Shown: piece after piece, positions 48,761-59,012 of the stretch | Layout: each line of letters begins with the position of its first letter | How positions within the stretch are numbered: the stretch's first letter is position 1 | Source of the DNA: Cocos nucifera | Lineage: Eukaryota; Streptophyta; Magnoliopsida; Arecales; Arecaceae | NCBI GenBank assembly: GCA_006176705.1 | Contig: QRFJ01004867.1 | Coordinates: 1-64,000, forward strand | Length of the DNA stretch: 64,000 nucleotides | Direction of reading: 5' to 3' | Translations under genes and position numbers: made by a program | The notes under the pieces: generated by a model | Told to the model about the DNA's origin: nothing | The model's input: only the letters and a program-made list of their open reading frames with translations | The model's database searches: none

Positions 48761-49534
48761 AGGATTCTTAGCTCATTGCTCTTATGAGATTTTCTCCTCG
48801 AGCTTGATCTGCTTTCTAATGCCACCATCTTGAATAAACTATTTTTCAAGAAAGATGGCATGCTGACTCACAATCATATTATGGTCTTCTGAAATATAGA
48901 AATAATATCCTAATGACTTTTTAGGATATCCTATGAATCGAGCTCTAAAGGATCTATAGTCTAACTTGTCCACTTGTTATCTTTTGACATGAGTCGGACA
49001 ATCCTAAATTCTAAGATGACTTAGACTTGATTTTTTATCATGCCATATCTCATACGGTATACTAGGAACAGTTTTAGAGGGAACCCTATTTAGTAAATAT
49101 ATAGCAGTTAACAGACTATGTCCCCAAAGAAAATTGGAAAGGTTTGTGAAGCTCATCATAGATCGAACCATATCTAATAAGGTCTGATTCCTCCATTCTA
49201 AAATCCCATTGAGTTGAGATGTTCCAGATGGAGTCCATTGAGAGACTATGCCATTTTGCTTGAGATAGTCAAAGAATTTCCAACTAAGGTATTTACCTCC
49301 TCGATCTGATCGAAGAACCTTAATAGGTTTTCTAGTTTGCTTTTCAACCTCATGTCTGAATTCCTCAAACTTTTTAAAGGCTTCAGACTTATGTCTCATA
49401 AGATACACATACCCATACTAAGATAAATCATTAGTAAGTTTATGAAGTAGTCAAAGTTGCCTCTAGTCGGCACATCAAATGGGCTGCACACATCAGTATG
49501 TACTAGGGCAAGTAGTTTCATGGCCCTTTTCCTA
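48761..49534 (-). pseudogene. M3 integrase, main part
   Basis: 'YLMRHKSEAFKKFEEFRHEV', 'VLRSDRGGKYLSWKF' (second Asp), 'GIVSQWTPSGTSQLNG', 'EWRNQTLLDMVRSMMSF' (Glu), 'PYEIWHDKKSSLSHLRI' lie in 49408-49004; the C-terminal 'RHAIFLEK' block ends with the shared TAG at about 48849. The frame upstream (about 49534-49410) holds the first Asp block 'LLALVHTDVCSPFDVP'. P-main is inserted at the codons for 'VGH' just before it; the rest of integrase resumes at 60002. Confidence 0.88.
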
Positions 49535-49539
49535 TGTCC

Positions 49540-51827
49540 TATTAGATATGTGTGCCCTAGAAGCCAGAATTGGCTGACACTTGTAATACACTTCTAGGGG
49601 CAAAATTATAATTTTGACTATAAATAATAAAATGGATTACTTTCTATCATAAATGTGTATTTAGTATCTGTGATACATCCCTTGAGTTAATGGTAATGAT
49701 AATTCTTATTTTCAAGAGTTAAAAATTTAAGACATGAATTTTCATTTATTAACTCATAAAATGCTCCTGACCGTAGGATCATCATGAGGATGGTGATTGA
49801 TCCGAAAGGTTGGTGTACAATCACTTCTTCATAGTAGATGAGTCTTGAGTCTACGGTGTAGAGACACTGGAGCGAGAGTACAGATACTCATTAAAGAATG
49901 AGGGCACTGAGCGTGACCACCTCGAGTAGTCATTAAGAAGTCTACCTTCTCGTCAATGACTGACTCGATGCTGCAGTAGTGTGTCTGGTTCTTTGACCTG
50001 AGGTGCATCGATAGTTCACCTTGAGGGTGTTATAGTTTGACTACACCATTACTCGATCTCCTAGCCATTCGGAACCCTGAGGTGTATGTTGGCTATAGCA
50101 TGTTCATTGTAGGAATTGGATTGCATCAAGATGGAATCTATCTACCTCGGTGGATGAGGAGCAGCCCTATGATGATCATGAGAATCAAGTCCATAAGTCC
50201 ATGGCCATGGCAGAGTGAAATAATAGAAAGAGTTTCTATTTAGATTTTCACATCGGACTTGAATCGAATGATTACATCATATGATAGAAATTAGGGTTTG
50301 ACGAGTTCACCTTAACCCTAATCTGATCGGAGCTCAAGATAGAAGAACTTAATCACACAAGGTAGCTGCACCAAGAGGTTCATTTTTAGTTTTGATGGGT
50401 TGCCACCATATACTGCTAGGTGTCACTGGTGGATTTTGGGAGCAATTAGAATGATTTAGATGATCGATCATTCTAGTTGTCTGAATCAGAAGAGTTCTGA
50501 TCCATCAAAAGGAGTTTCGATGATGTCGATGATAGAGATCATGACATATCCCATTACCATACAGAACTGAACCTAACTGGATCACACAAATAAGGGTTTG
50601 GAATCTGGATGATCATCAATTGGAACTAATCCAGTTCAATTGATTTGAATTAGATTCAATTAGGTTCAAGGAAATCATGCTAGCACACGATTGAACCTAA
50701 CGTTCTCCTTTTATTATCATTAAAAGTTATCTCAACTGAGCCAAATGAGTTTGTGCTCACTCGGGTATCTTTACTTGATCTGATTGGAGCTTGTCCAGAT
50801 CAAAAAAGAGTTGTCTTAATTTATGAGATAAATTTGAGACAACATCTACCATTTTTCGTCACCTGCTAATTTTTGTCCTTTGACTTTGGTCAAACGTTGA
50901 CCTTTGACTCTTAGACATCTGCCCATGTGTCATGAACTTATTGGAGAGCAGATGGGGCTTGTCCCCTTACTAGAATTTGGAAAGAAGGGGGTGCATGCCT
51001 AGTGAGGCATGCACCCATGGATAGGGATGCTTGGAGTCCCATACGGATGGGACTCTAGGTTGCTTCTTGGATTCTACTTAGGTGACCCTTATCCATAGAC
51101 TTTGACCAGTCTTAAGTGCCATCTAAGGGTGGATTTATGGAGCTCTCATCTGATTGGATTAGGTGATGTCATCCCATCAATCAGATTTAGATTTGATTGC
51201 ATGAAGCAACGTAATTGGCCGAGATGATGTGGCACTGCATGGTGCAGTAGGGCCTATAAATAAATCCTGTCTGCACCCAACTTTTTGAGAGTTCCTCTTA
51301 GCCCATGCCCTAAGGCTACCCCTCTCTCTCCTCCATGCTATCTTCTGATCCTCTCTCTCCTCTCCATGCCCAAGGAAAGTTTGGCTCCAGTTTGGTGCGA
51401 TCCAGGCAAGAAAAAGCTGATGAGAAAGGAAGAAGGCAGCACTGCTGCAGAGACGACTGCTAATCTTCAGAAGAAGTTTTGAAGATCCTCCAAATCAGAT
51501 CTAGATCTAATTTTTGAAAAATGATAAAGAAGAAGAAGATCACCAGATCCAGCCCAAGTGGATATCGATAGAGGTCAGGTGCTTGCGTGGCTAGATCCAG
51601 AACCTCAGGCAATCCGCAGGATCATCAAAGGATAATCAAATTACACAACATCAAGGTATAAATTAAATTAGATTTAATTTATTTTTTTTTTTATTTATTA
51701 ATATAATAAAATTAAATCTAAAATATCTTAGATCTGATATAGATCTTGAGAAAAATTTTTGAAATATATCTCTTGATCTGATCAGATCTGAACGAACCTG
51801 ATCCGAGAAATCAGGATTTTTCCTTCA
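49540..51827 (+). repeat. P-main 5' LTR
   Basis: 2288 bases starting TATTAGATATGTG and ending TTCCTTCA. Its U3/R middle section differs clearly from that of the 3' LTR although the ends agree. Frames 50037-50243 and 51285-51482 are LTR sequence. Confidence 0.92.
51255..51262 (+). promoter_or_regulatory. TATA box in P-main 5' LTR
   Basis: TATAAATA; transcription of the element would start a few tens of bases downstream. W-box cores lie at about 50878-50915. Confidence 0.7.
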
Positions 51828-51829
51828 AC

Positions 51830-51841
51830 TGGTATCAGAGC
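51830..51841 (+). other. P-main PBS (initiator tRNA-Met)
   Basis: TGGTATCAGAGC, exact, two bases after the LTR. Confidence 0.95.
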
Positions 51842-53703
51842 CAGGTTCTCTAAATTATTTAGATCTAATTTTTAAATTTATTTTAATTAAAAATTAAGTA
51901 ATTTTCAGATGTCACATGAGATGTGATCAGATCTAAAATTAAAAAAAATTAAAATTAAATGATTTGGATCTAAGATTAGAAATATGCATGACTAGTTCTA
52001 AAATAGAATAGTTCTATAGAATAGTCTTGCATGATCATTGATTTAATTTGATTAAATCATATTTTTAGATCTATTTATTTTACTATTTTTTGATATTATA
52101 AATATTATAATAACATCTAAAAAATAGCAAATAAAAATTATTTAATTTTTAACATCATATGAGATATGATTGATGCATGTCTAGACTAGTTGTAGAATAG
52201 TTCTACATAATTATCTAGATTAGAATTTATTTTGATTAGATCAATTTAAATCTAATTTTTTAGATTATTATGAGATAATTTAGATCTAAAAACATGCATG
52301 ATTCGATACATGAGATGTATGCAAAATATGCCATGAAGTTAGATCTAATTTTTATATATGAGATATATGATATAGATCTAAAACTAGTTTTGTAGTATTT
52401 ATATGTTCCTGATTAAGGCATTCCTCTTGGCCGTCCGATCATAAGAATAAAGAAGGGTTTAAAGGCCCTCTCCTCCCATTCGATGGGGTGTTCTTATGAT
52501 GTGTAGGGGTGCTGCGCGTTCGTCCTTAATCAGAAATCCAAAACTTACTTTCTGCAAAATCCTAGATCCTGAAACCCTAGGATTTATTGTGCATATTTTA
52601 TTTATGAACCCTACTTAATTAAAAATTAAGATTATGAAATATTAATTAGGTCTAAAATTGAGAATTTTAGATCTAAGACATATTCATAATACTGGGTTCG
52701 GGCTTGGGTAGCTCAATTAGGTCTAAGCGGTTGATCAAACCGAATCAAGAGTTGGTTAGATGGGATCAACAATGCTTAAATTGACCAGCCTAATAGGATT
52801 AAGTCTGGGTCAAGATCGAGTCACGATGATCGATCAAGCAAGACCTAATTAGGCTCAGAGGTTAGAGTCTGGATTGTAGGCTAACCCAATTGGTTCTGGC
52901 TCAATAATTTGGTGTCTAAGGTAAGTTTGGCACATACGACCGACTGATTTTTAATTGGGAAGCTACTCGACTCTGAATGCATTCTTGTACGAGTTAATGG
53001 CATATTCCTTCCACCGATCTCACTTACCTGGCCATATCTGTTGACACAGTTCTGATCTGAGGTGGTCAATAATCCGAGCTAACCCATGCCACTAGGTTAG
53101 TCATAATTGTTATGACTATGATCAAGTCTAGTTTAATGAGACCTGAATCAATTCTCCCTAAGAAAAGATTAAGTCTGAGGTCTTCCACCATTGTAGATGT
53201 GCGGGCCCTTCCCGGGGTTGATTGTTCTCGGCTGGATACAGTGGCTCAGTTGCACCGAAAAGATGCAACCATGTCTATTAGGCATTGGATGCTATGGGCT
53301 GGAGGATGAGTTGGGCTCAATATTTTGGATACGGTGAGAGACTCAATTAGGAATCCAGTCTGTGCAAATGGTGGGTCTGACTTAACTAAGGAGTGGATCA
53401 ATATTTCGGATACGGTGAGATTCATGAATTAGAGACCAAGTTTGGGTGCACCATGATTAGAGAATCATTGAACAAGAGTTGTTCACTCATTGGCTAACCC
53501 ATCACCAATAACTGTTAGGTGAGGTGATGAGTCAGTTGGTGAGACCGCACCACCCACTAGAAATCATTAATCATGGAGATTTTTGCATCTCTACAGAGGG
53601 AGTGTAGGGATCCGAGAAAATAGTGGAAGCTAATTTATTTAAAAATAAAATCTCTAAATAAATTGGTCAAGTCATAATTACAATATCTAACTAGAATCTT
53701 TGA
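51842..53703 (+). other. P-main leader (non-coding)
   Basis: About 1.86 kb of AT-rich sequence with no supported gene, conserved in all family A copies. The length is long for copia elements. It contains a hairpin (52440-52498). Frames 52881-53069 and 53112-53309 have no domain. Confidence 0.8.
52440..52498 (+). other. conserved leader hairpin
   Basis: CATAAGAA (52440-52447) and TTCTTATG (52491-52498) can pair over a loop of about 43 bases that itself contains GGGTTTAAAGGCCC. The same arms occur in the P1, P2, M1 and M3 leaders. Possible RNA packaging or dimerisation element; this role is inferred only. Confidence 0.5.
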
Positions 53704-54540
53704 CTCTCTACAGAAAAATATCTGCATCCAACCCATTAGCACGTATCCTGGACACACATAGACTGACCGAACCAAATTATAAAGATTGGCTCAGAACTAC
53801 AAAATTATTTTGGGTTCTGAGAAGTTAACTCCATGTATTGGACCAGGACCCTCCCACCTTACCAGCCCATCCATCCATGCTGAACAGAGAGCCTCTCTGG
53901 ATAAAATGGATAGACGAAGATAATAAGGCCAGATATTACATGTTGGGCTCGATGTCTGATGAGCTCCAGCACCAACATGAAGATATCAGGACTGCTCGCC
54001 AAATGTTGGCTCACCTATAAGGAGATGTTTGGTGAACAGAGTCGCGCAGCCAAGTATCAAGTCACAAAATGACTTTTTAAGGCTAAGATGCATGATGGGC
54101 AGTCAGTCCAAGATCACTTGTCTGATGATGATCAAGGACTTGGAAGAGCTTGAGAAGCTCGGTGTGAAGTTAGACTTGGATCTATAGAATGATATTATTC
54201 TGCAATCCTTGACTGATGCATATGGGCAATTCATCATGAATTACCACATGCATAAACTTCAAAATTCCTTGGCCGAATTAATGAATATGCTGGTCACCGC
54301 TGAGCTTTCTATGAAAGGTTCTAAAGGCTCAGTTCTTGCTATGGAACGGACTTCTTCCAAAAGAAAGTCTTTTGGAAAGAAGAAAGAAGTCTGGGAAAAA
54401 GCAAAAGGTGGAAGGAGAAAAGAAGAAAAAGGCAGAGCTGAAGAAGAAGGCCGCTGACAAAGAAAAGTATTTCCATTGCAACAGCGACGGCCACTTGGAA
54501 GCAAACTGCCCTACTTACCTGGCCACCCTAAAGAACAAGA
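53704..54540 (+). pseudogene. P-main gag
   Basis: Order of blocks: 'SASNPLARILDTHRLTEPNY', a frameshift near 53800, 'QDPPTLPAHPSMLN', 'WIDEDNKARYYMLGSMSDEL', 'RQMLAHL', a frameshift at about 54019, 'MFGEQSRAAKYQVTK', TGA at about 54077, 'FKAKMHDGQSVQDH', a frameshift, 'LEELEKLGVKLDLDL', TAG at about 54187, 'MNYHMHKLQNSLAELMNMLV', a Lys-rich linker with a frameshift near 54370, and a zinc knuckle 'KYFHCNSDGHLEANC' (54466-54510) in which the first Cys is Tyr. The UBN2/gag core is recognised by family resemblance. No start Met is evident, so the start is set at the first homologous block. Confidence 0.88.
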
Positions 54541-54999
54541 AGGAAGGTCCTTCTGGAGGTATGCTCGTTATTGAGTCTAACCTTATGGTTTCTTCTGCAT
54601 CCAGTTGGGTGCTTGACTCTGGTTCTAGTGCTCATCTGTGCACTTCCATGCAGGGTCTTGAGGATAGCAGGAGGCTGAGGGATGGAGACATGATCCTACG
54701 CATCGGTAATGGAGCAAGAGTTGCTGCAGTGGCCATGGGAACATACCCTCTTTGATTACCATCTGGTTTAGACTTAGTTTTGAAAGACTGTTATTATGTG
54801 CCTGCAGCTAGCAGGAATTTGATTTCTGTTTCATGCTTAGCACTAAGAAGGCTATGTGATTACCTTTTCTTTAAGGACCATTGTAACATTCTTTATGAAA
54901 GAAATAAAATTGCAAATGGTTTCCTTATTAATGGTCTTTATCAGCTACATATTGATGTACCTATTCTAACTATCGAGCAAAACGTGAATGCCAAAATGA
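54541..54999 (+). pseudogene. P-main protease and GAG-pre-integrase linker
   Basis: 'SWVLDSGSSAHLCTSMQ' (54605-54655) is the copia aspartic protease active site. Then 'MILRIGNGARVA', TGA at 54753-54755, 'YYVPAASRNLISVSCL', 'LINGLYQLHID', and TGA at 54997-54999 directly before the integrase block. The shared TGA would be in frame with the protease but for an 8-base deletion just upstream in this copy. Protease would mature Gag-Pol inside the particle. Confidence 0.88.
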
Positions 55000-55872
55000 C
55001 CTAGGGATAGTCCAAACGATAGATATCTATGGCACCTAAGATTAGGTCATATAGCAGAAGATAGGATCAACAAATTGGAGAAAAATGGGCTATTGAGTCC
55101 ATTGACTTTCGAGTCATATCCAACTTGTGAATCTTGTCTTCAAGGCAAAATGACTAAACTCCCTTTTGTAGGACATGGGGAAAGGGCCACAGATCTCCTT
55201 GCCCTAGTACATACTGATGTGTGCGGCCCATTTGATGTGCCGGCTAGAGGCAATTTTGTCTACTTCATTACCTTTACCGATGATCTATCTAGGTATGGGT
55301 ATGTGTATCTTATGAGACACAAGTCTGAAGCTTTTGAAAAGTTCAAAGAATTCAGACATGAAGTAGAAAAACAAACTGAAAAATCCATTAAGGTTCTTCG
55401 ATCAGATCGAGGAGGTGAATACCTTAGCCGAAAATTCCTAGACTATCTCAAGGAAAATGGCATAGTCTCTCAATGGACTCCACCAGGAACACCTCAACTC
55501 AACGGGATTTCAGAATGGAGAAATCGGACTCTATTGGATATGGTCCGATCCATGATGAGCTTCACAGACCTTCCTGATTTTCTTTGGGGACACTCATTGT
55601 TAACTTCAATTTATCTACTGAATAGGGTTCCCTCTAAAACCGTTCCTACCACACCGTATGAGATATGGCATGGTAAGAAACCAAGTCTGAGTCATCTCAG
55701 AATTTGGGGTTGTCCGGCTCATGTCAAAAGACAACAAGCGGACAAGTTAGAGTTTAGGTCCTTTAGAGCTCGATTCATAGGATATCCTAAAGAGTCATTA
55801 GGATACTATTTCTACATTCCAGAAGACCACAATGTGATTGTGAGTCGACATGCCATCTTTCTTGAAAAATAG
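55000..55872 (+). pseudogene. P-main integrase
   Basis: Open from 55000 to the TAG at 55870-55872. N-terminal HHCC zinc-binding block: 'WHLRLGH' (55030-55050) and 'CESCLQGK'. Core: 'VHTDVCGPFDVPARGN' (first Asp), 'VLRSDRGGEYLSRKF' (second Asp), 'GISEWRNRTLLDMVRSMM' (Glu). Then 'PYEIWHGKKPSLSHLRIWG' and 'FRARFIGYPKESLGYYFY'. The DD35E residues and zinc ligands are present, so the domain itself looks whole. It lacks its own ATG and is separated from protease and RT by stops. The Trp in 'EWRNRT' replaces the Arg usual in copia integrases ('ERRNRT'). Confidence 0.9.
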
Positions 55873-56377
55873 TTTATTCAAGATAGCGGCATTGGAAAGC
55901 AGATTAAGCTTGATGAGAAAGTCTCACAAGTACAACGAGCTAAGGACCAATTGGAACCAAATCAGGTTGAGCCAATAAGAACACTACCTCCTCCACCTCG
56001 TAGATCGAAAAGAGTTTTCCATCCCCCTGAAAGATACTTAGGTATTATTTCAGAGGAAAGTAGAGAAAATGTTCCTCGTAGGTAATGGTGCTCATGGTGA
56101 TGATCCCAAAACCTACAACGAGGCGATATCAGATATCGACTCCGAGAAATGGCTAGAGGCAATGCAGTCAGAAATTGACTCGATGCACTCAAACCAAGTC
56201 TGGACCTTGGTAGATCCACCAGAAGGTATAGTACCTATTGGGTGTAAATGGATCTTCAAGAGAAAGATTGGTGCAGATGGAAATGTGGAGACATTCAAGG
56301 CTAGACTAGTGGCAAAAGGTTATAGTCAATGCGAAGGCATTGACTATCAGGATACCTTTTCCCAGTGGCTATGCTAA
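55873..56377 (+). pseudogene. P-main integrase tail and RT N-terminus
   Basis: Past the TAG the same frame continues 'FIQDSGIGKQIKLDEKV' and 'LPPPPRRSKRVFHPPERYLG' to an extra base near 56055. The next frame (56069-56377) reads 'EKWLEAMQSEIDSMHSNQVW', 'GCKWIFKRKIGADGNVETF', 'AKGYSQCEGIDYQDTF'. One base missing from a C run near 56361 throws it out of frame with the RT below. These are the usual copia integrase-RT linker and RT fingers. Confidence 0.9.
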
Positions 56378-57672
56378 AATCCATCCGCACATTGCTTGCC
56401 GTTGCAGCCTATTTCGATTATGAAATATGGCAAATGGACGTGAAAACGGCATTCTTAAATGGATATCTTGAGGAAGATATCTATATGGAACAGCCGCTAG
56501 GTTTCACATCCAGTGATACTGATCACAAGGTTTGCAAGCTGCAAAGGTCCATATATGGACTTAAGCAAGCATCTCGGAGCTGGAACACTCGTTTCAATGA
56601 TGTGATCAAAATGTTTGGTTTCATCAAAAATGAAGAGGAACCATGTGTTTTCAAAAAGGTCAGTGGGAGCGCTGTTGTCTTCCTCGTATTGTACGTGGAT
56701 GACATCCTCCTTATTGGGAATGATATTCCCATGATGACAACAGTCAAATTATGGTTGTCCAAGGAATTCTCCATGAAAGACCTAGGTGAAGCATCCTTTA
56801 TTCTAGGAATTAAGGTCTATAGGGATAGACCGAATAGGATGCTAGGACTTTCACAGAAGATGTACATAGAGGAAGTACTAAAGAGGTTTAGTATGGAAAA
56901 CTCTAAGAGGGGATTAATACCCTTCAGACATGGTATTCATCTTTCCAAGAAGATGTGCCCTAGCACACCTGAGGAAATAGAATGCATGAGCAAGATCCCT
57001 TATGCTTCTGCAATAGGGAGCCTCATGTATGCCATGCTATGTACACGACCTGATATAGCCCATGCTGTGAGTGTCACAAGCAGATATCAGTCAAATCCAG
57101 GTGAAGAACACTGGACTTCTGTGAAATGTATCCTTAAGTACTTGAGAAGAACTAAGGATATGATGTTGGTCTTTGGTAATGGAGAACTCCAAGTCCAGGG
57201 ATACACAGACTCGGATTTCATGTCCGATATAGATGATCGAAAGTCGACATCTGGGAGTCTGTTTGTGTGCAATGGTGGTGCTGTCAGCTGGAAGAGTTCC
57301 AAGCAAACTGTGATAGCAGATTCCACCATGGAAGCAGAATATATCGCTGCATCAGAGGCTGCGAAGGAAGCATTCTGGTACAAGAAGTTTGCTGCAGAAA
57401 TTGGAGTAATGCCATCAGATGCCATTCCTCTATACTGCGACAACAATGGCGCCATAGCCCTTGCTAAGGAGCCGAGGTCTCACCAAAAATCCAAGCACAT
57501 TGAGCGGCGATACCACCTCATCCGCGATTACCTCGAGAAGGGTTATGTCGAGGTCAAGAGAGTCAACTCCACAGATAATGTGGCAGACCCACTTACAAAG
57601 CCGTTGGGCCAGCAGAAGATCGAAGCCCACCTTGAGAAGATGGGACTTAGACTTGTAGCCAATTGGCTTTAG
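56365..57672 (+). CDS. P-main reverse transcriptase/RNase H, intact 435-codon frame
   Basis: RT palm: 'DVKTAFLNG' with the first catalytic Asp at residue 25, 'YGLKQASRSWNTRFND' at 64-79, 'YVDD' at 110-113. Thumb: 'LGLSQKMYIEEVLKRFSMEN' around 160-179. Connection: 'IPYASAIGSLMYAMLCTRPD' at 211-230. RNase H: 'YTDSDF' (Asp 282), 'MEAEYIAASEAAKEAFW' (Glu 323), 'CDNNGAIALAK' (Asp 359), 'NVADPLTKPLG' near 405-415. All catalytic residues are present. The frame starts at a Met inside the RT fingers and only exists as a separate frame because of the upstream frameshift; the natural product was a Gag-Pol polyprotein. It ends 15 bases before the LTR. Longest intact frame in the window. Plus and minus frames overlapping it are shadows. 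Confidence 0.93.
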   Translation: MAMLKSIRTLLAVAAYFDYEIWQMDVKTAFLNGYLEEDIYMEQPLGFTSSDTDHKVCKLQRSIYGLKQASRSWNTRFNDVIKMFGFIKNEEEPCVFKKVSGSAVVFLVLYVDDILLIGNDIPMMTTVKLWLSKEFSMKDLGEASFILGIKVYRDRPNRMLGLSQKMYIEEVLKRFSMENSKRGLIPFRHGIHLSKKMCPSTPEEIECMSKIPYASAIGSLMYAMLCTRPDIAHAVSVTSRYQSNPGEEHWTSVKCILKYLRRTKDMMLVFGNGELQVQGYTDSDFMSDIDDRKSTSGSLFVCNGGAVSWKSSKQTVIADSTMEAEYIAASEAAKEAFWYKKFAAEIGVMPSDAIPLYCDNNGAIALAKEPRSHQKSKHIERRYHLIRDYLEKGYVEVKRVNSTDNVADPLTKPLGQQKIEAHLEKMGLRLVANWL

Positions 57673-57676
57673 GACA

Positions 57677-57686
57677 AGTGGGAGAT
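57677..57686 (+). other. P-main polypurine tract
   Basis: AGTGGGAGAT immediately before the LTR start TGTTAG at 57687. Confidence 0.9.
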
Positions 57687-58759
57687 TGTTAGATATATGT
57701 GCCCTAGAAGCCAGAATTGGCTGACACTTGTAATACACTTCTAGGGGCAAAATTATAATTTTGACTAATATCAATAATATGGGTTATTTTCTATCACATA
57801 TGTGTATTTAGTGTCTGTGATACATCCTTTGAGTTAATGGTAATGATAATTCATATTTTCAAGAGTTGAAAATTTAAGACATGAATAATCATTATTAACT
57901 CATAAAATGCTCCCGACCATAGGATCATCACGAGGATGGTGATTGATCCGAAAGGTTGGTGTACAATCGCTTCTCTTTAGTAGATGAGTCTTGAGTCTAT
58001 GGTGTGGAGACACCGGAGCGAGAGTACAGGTACTCGTTAGAGAATGAGGGCACTGAGCGTGACCATCTCGAGTAGTCATTAGGGAGTCTACCTTCTCGTC
58101 AATGACTGACTCGATGCTGCAGTAGTGTGTCTGGTTCTTTGACCTGAGATGCATCGGCAGTTCACCTTGAGGGTGTTATAGTTTGACTACACCATTACTC
58201 GGTCTCCTAGCCATATGGAAATCCTGAGGTGTATGTTGGCTATAGCATGTTCATTGTAGGAACTGGATAGCATCAAGATGGAATCTATCTACCTCGGTGG
58301 TAGAGGAGCAGCCCTATGATGATCATGAGAATCAAGTCCCGAAGTCCATGGCCATGGCAGAGTGAAATAATAGAAAGAGTTTCTATTTAGGTTTTCACAT
58401 TGGACTTGAAATCGAATGATTACATCATATGACAGAGACTAGGGTTTGACGAGTTCACCTTAACCCTAATCTGATCGGGGCTCAAGATAGAAGAACTTAA
58501 TCACACAGGTAGCTGCACCAAGAGGTTCGCATTCAGCTCTGATGGGTTGCCACCATATACTGCTAGGTGTCACTGGTGGATTTTGGGAGCAATTAGAATG
58601 ATTTAGATGATCGATCATTCTAGCTGTTCGAATCAGAAGAGTTCTGATCCATCGAAAGGAGTTTCGATGATGTCGATGATAGAGATCATGACATATCCCA
58701 TTACCATACAGAACTGAACCTAACTGGGTCACACAAACAAGGGTTTGAATCTGGTGATC

Positions 58760-58788
58760 ATCAATTGAACTGATCCAGTTCAATTGAT
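58760..58788 (+). promoter_or_regulatory. U3 inverted repeat
   Basis: 13-bp perfect arms ATCAATTGAACTG / CAGTTCAATTGAT around a 3-base spacer ATC. Present with few changes in the LTRs at 23752 (near 25825) and 29327 (near 29680), degraded at 50615. Function unknown. Confidence 0.7.
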
Positions 58789-59012
58789 CTGAATGAGATT
58801 CAATTAGGTTCAAGAAAATCGTGCTAGCACTCGATTGAACCTAACGTTCTTCTTTTACTATCATAAATAGTTGTCCTGACTGAGCCAAAGGAGTTTGTGC
58901 TCATCAGAGGCCTTCACTTGGTCTGACTGGAGCTTGTCCAAGTCAGAAAAGGTTGTCTTATTTTGTAAGACATTACCCTGCCATTTTTGGTCACCTGCTA
59001 ATTTCTTGTCCT

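Noticed and set aside
51830..51841. Possible tRNA gene at the tRNA-Met match
   Set aside because: Only the 12-base primer binding site matches; no cloverleaf or A/B boxes around it.
57087..57455. 122-codon minus-strand frame
   Set aside because: Antisense shadow of the well-supported P-main RNase H.
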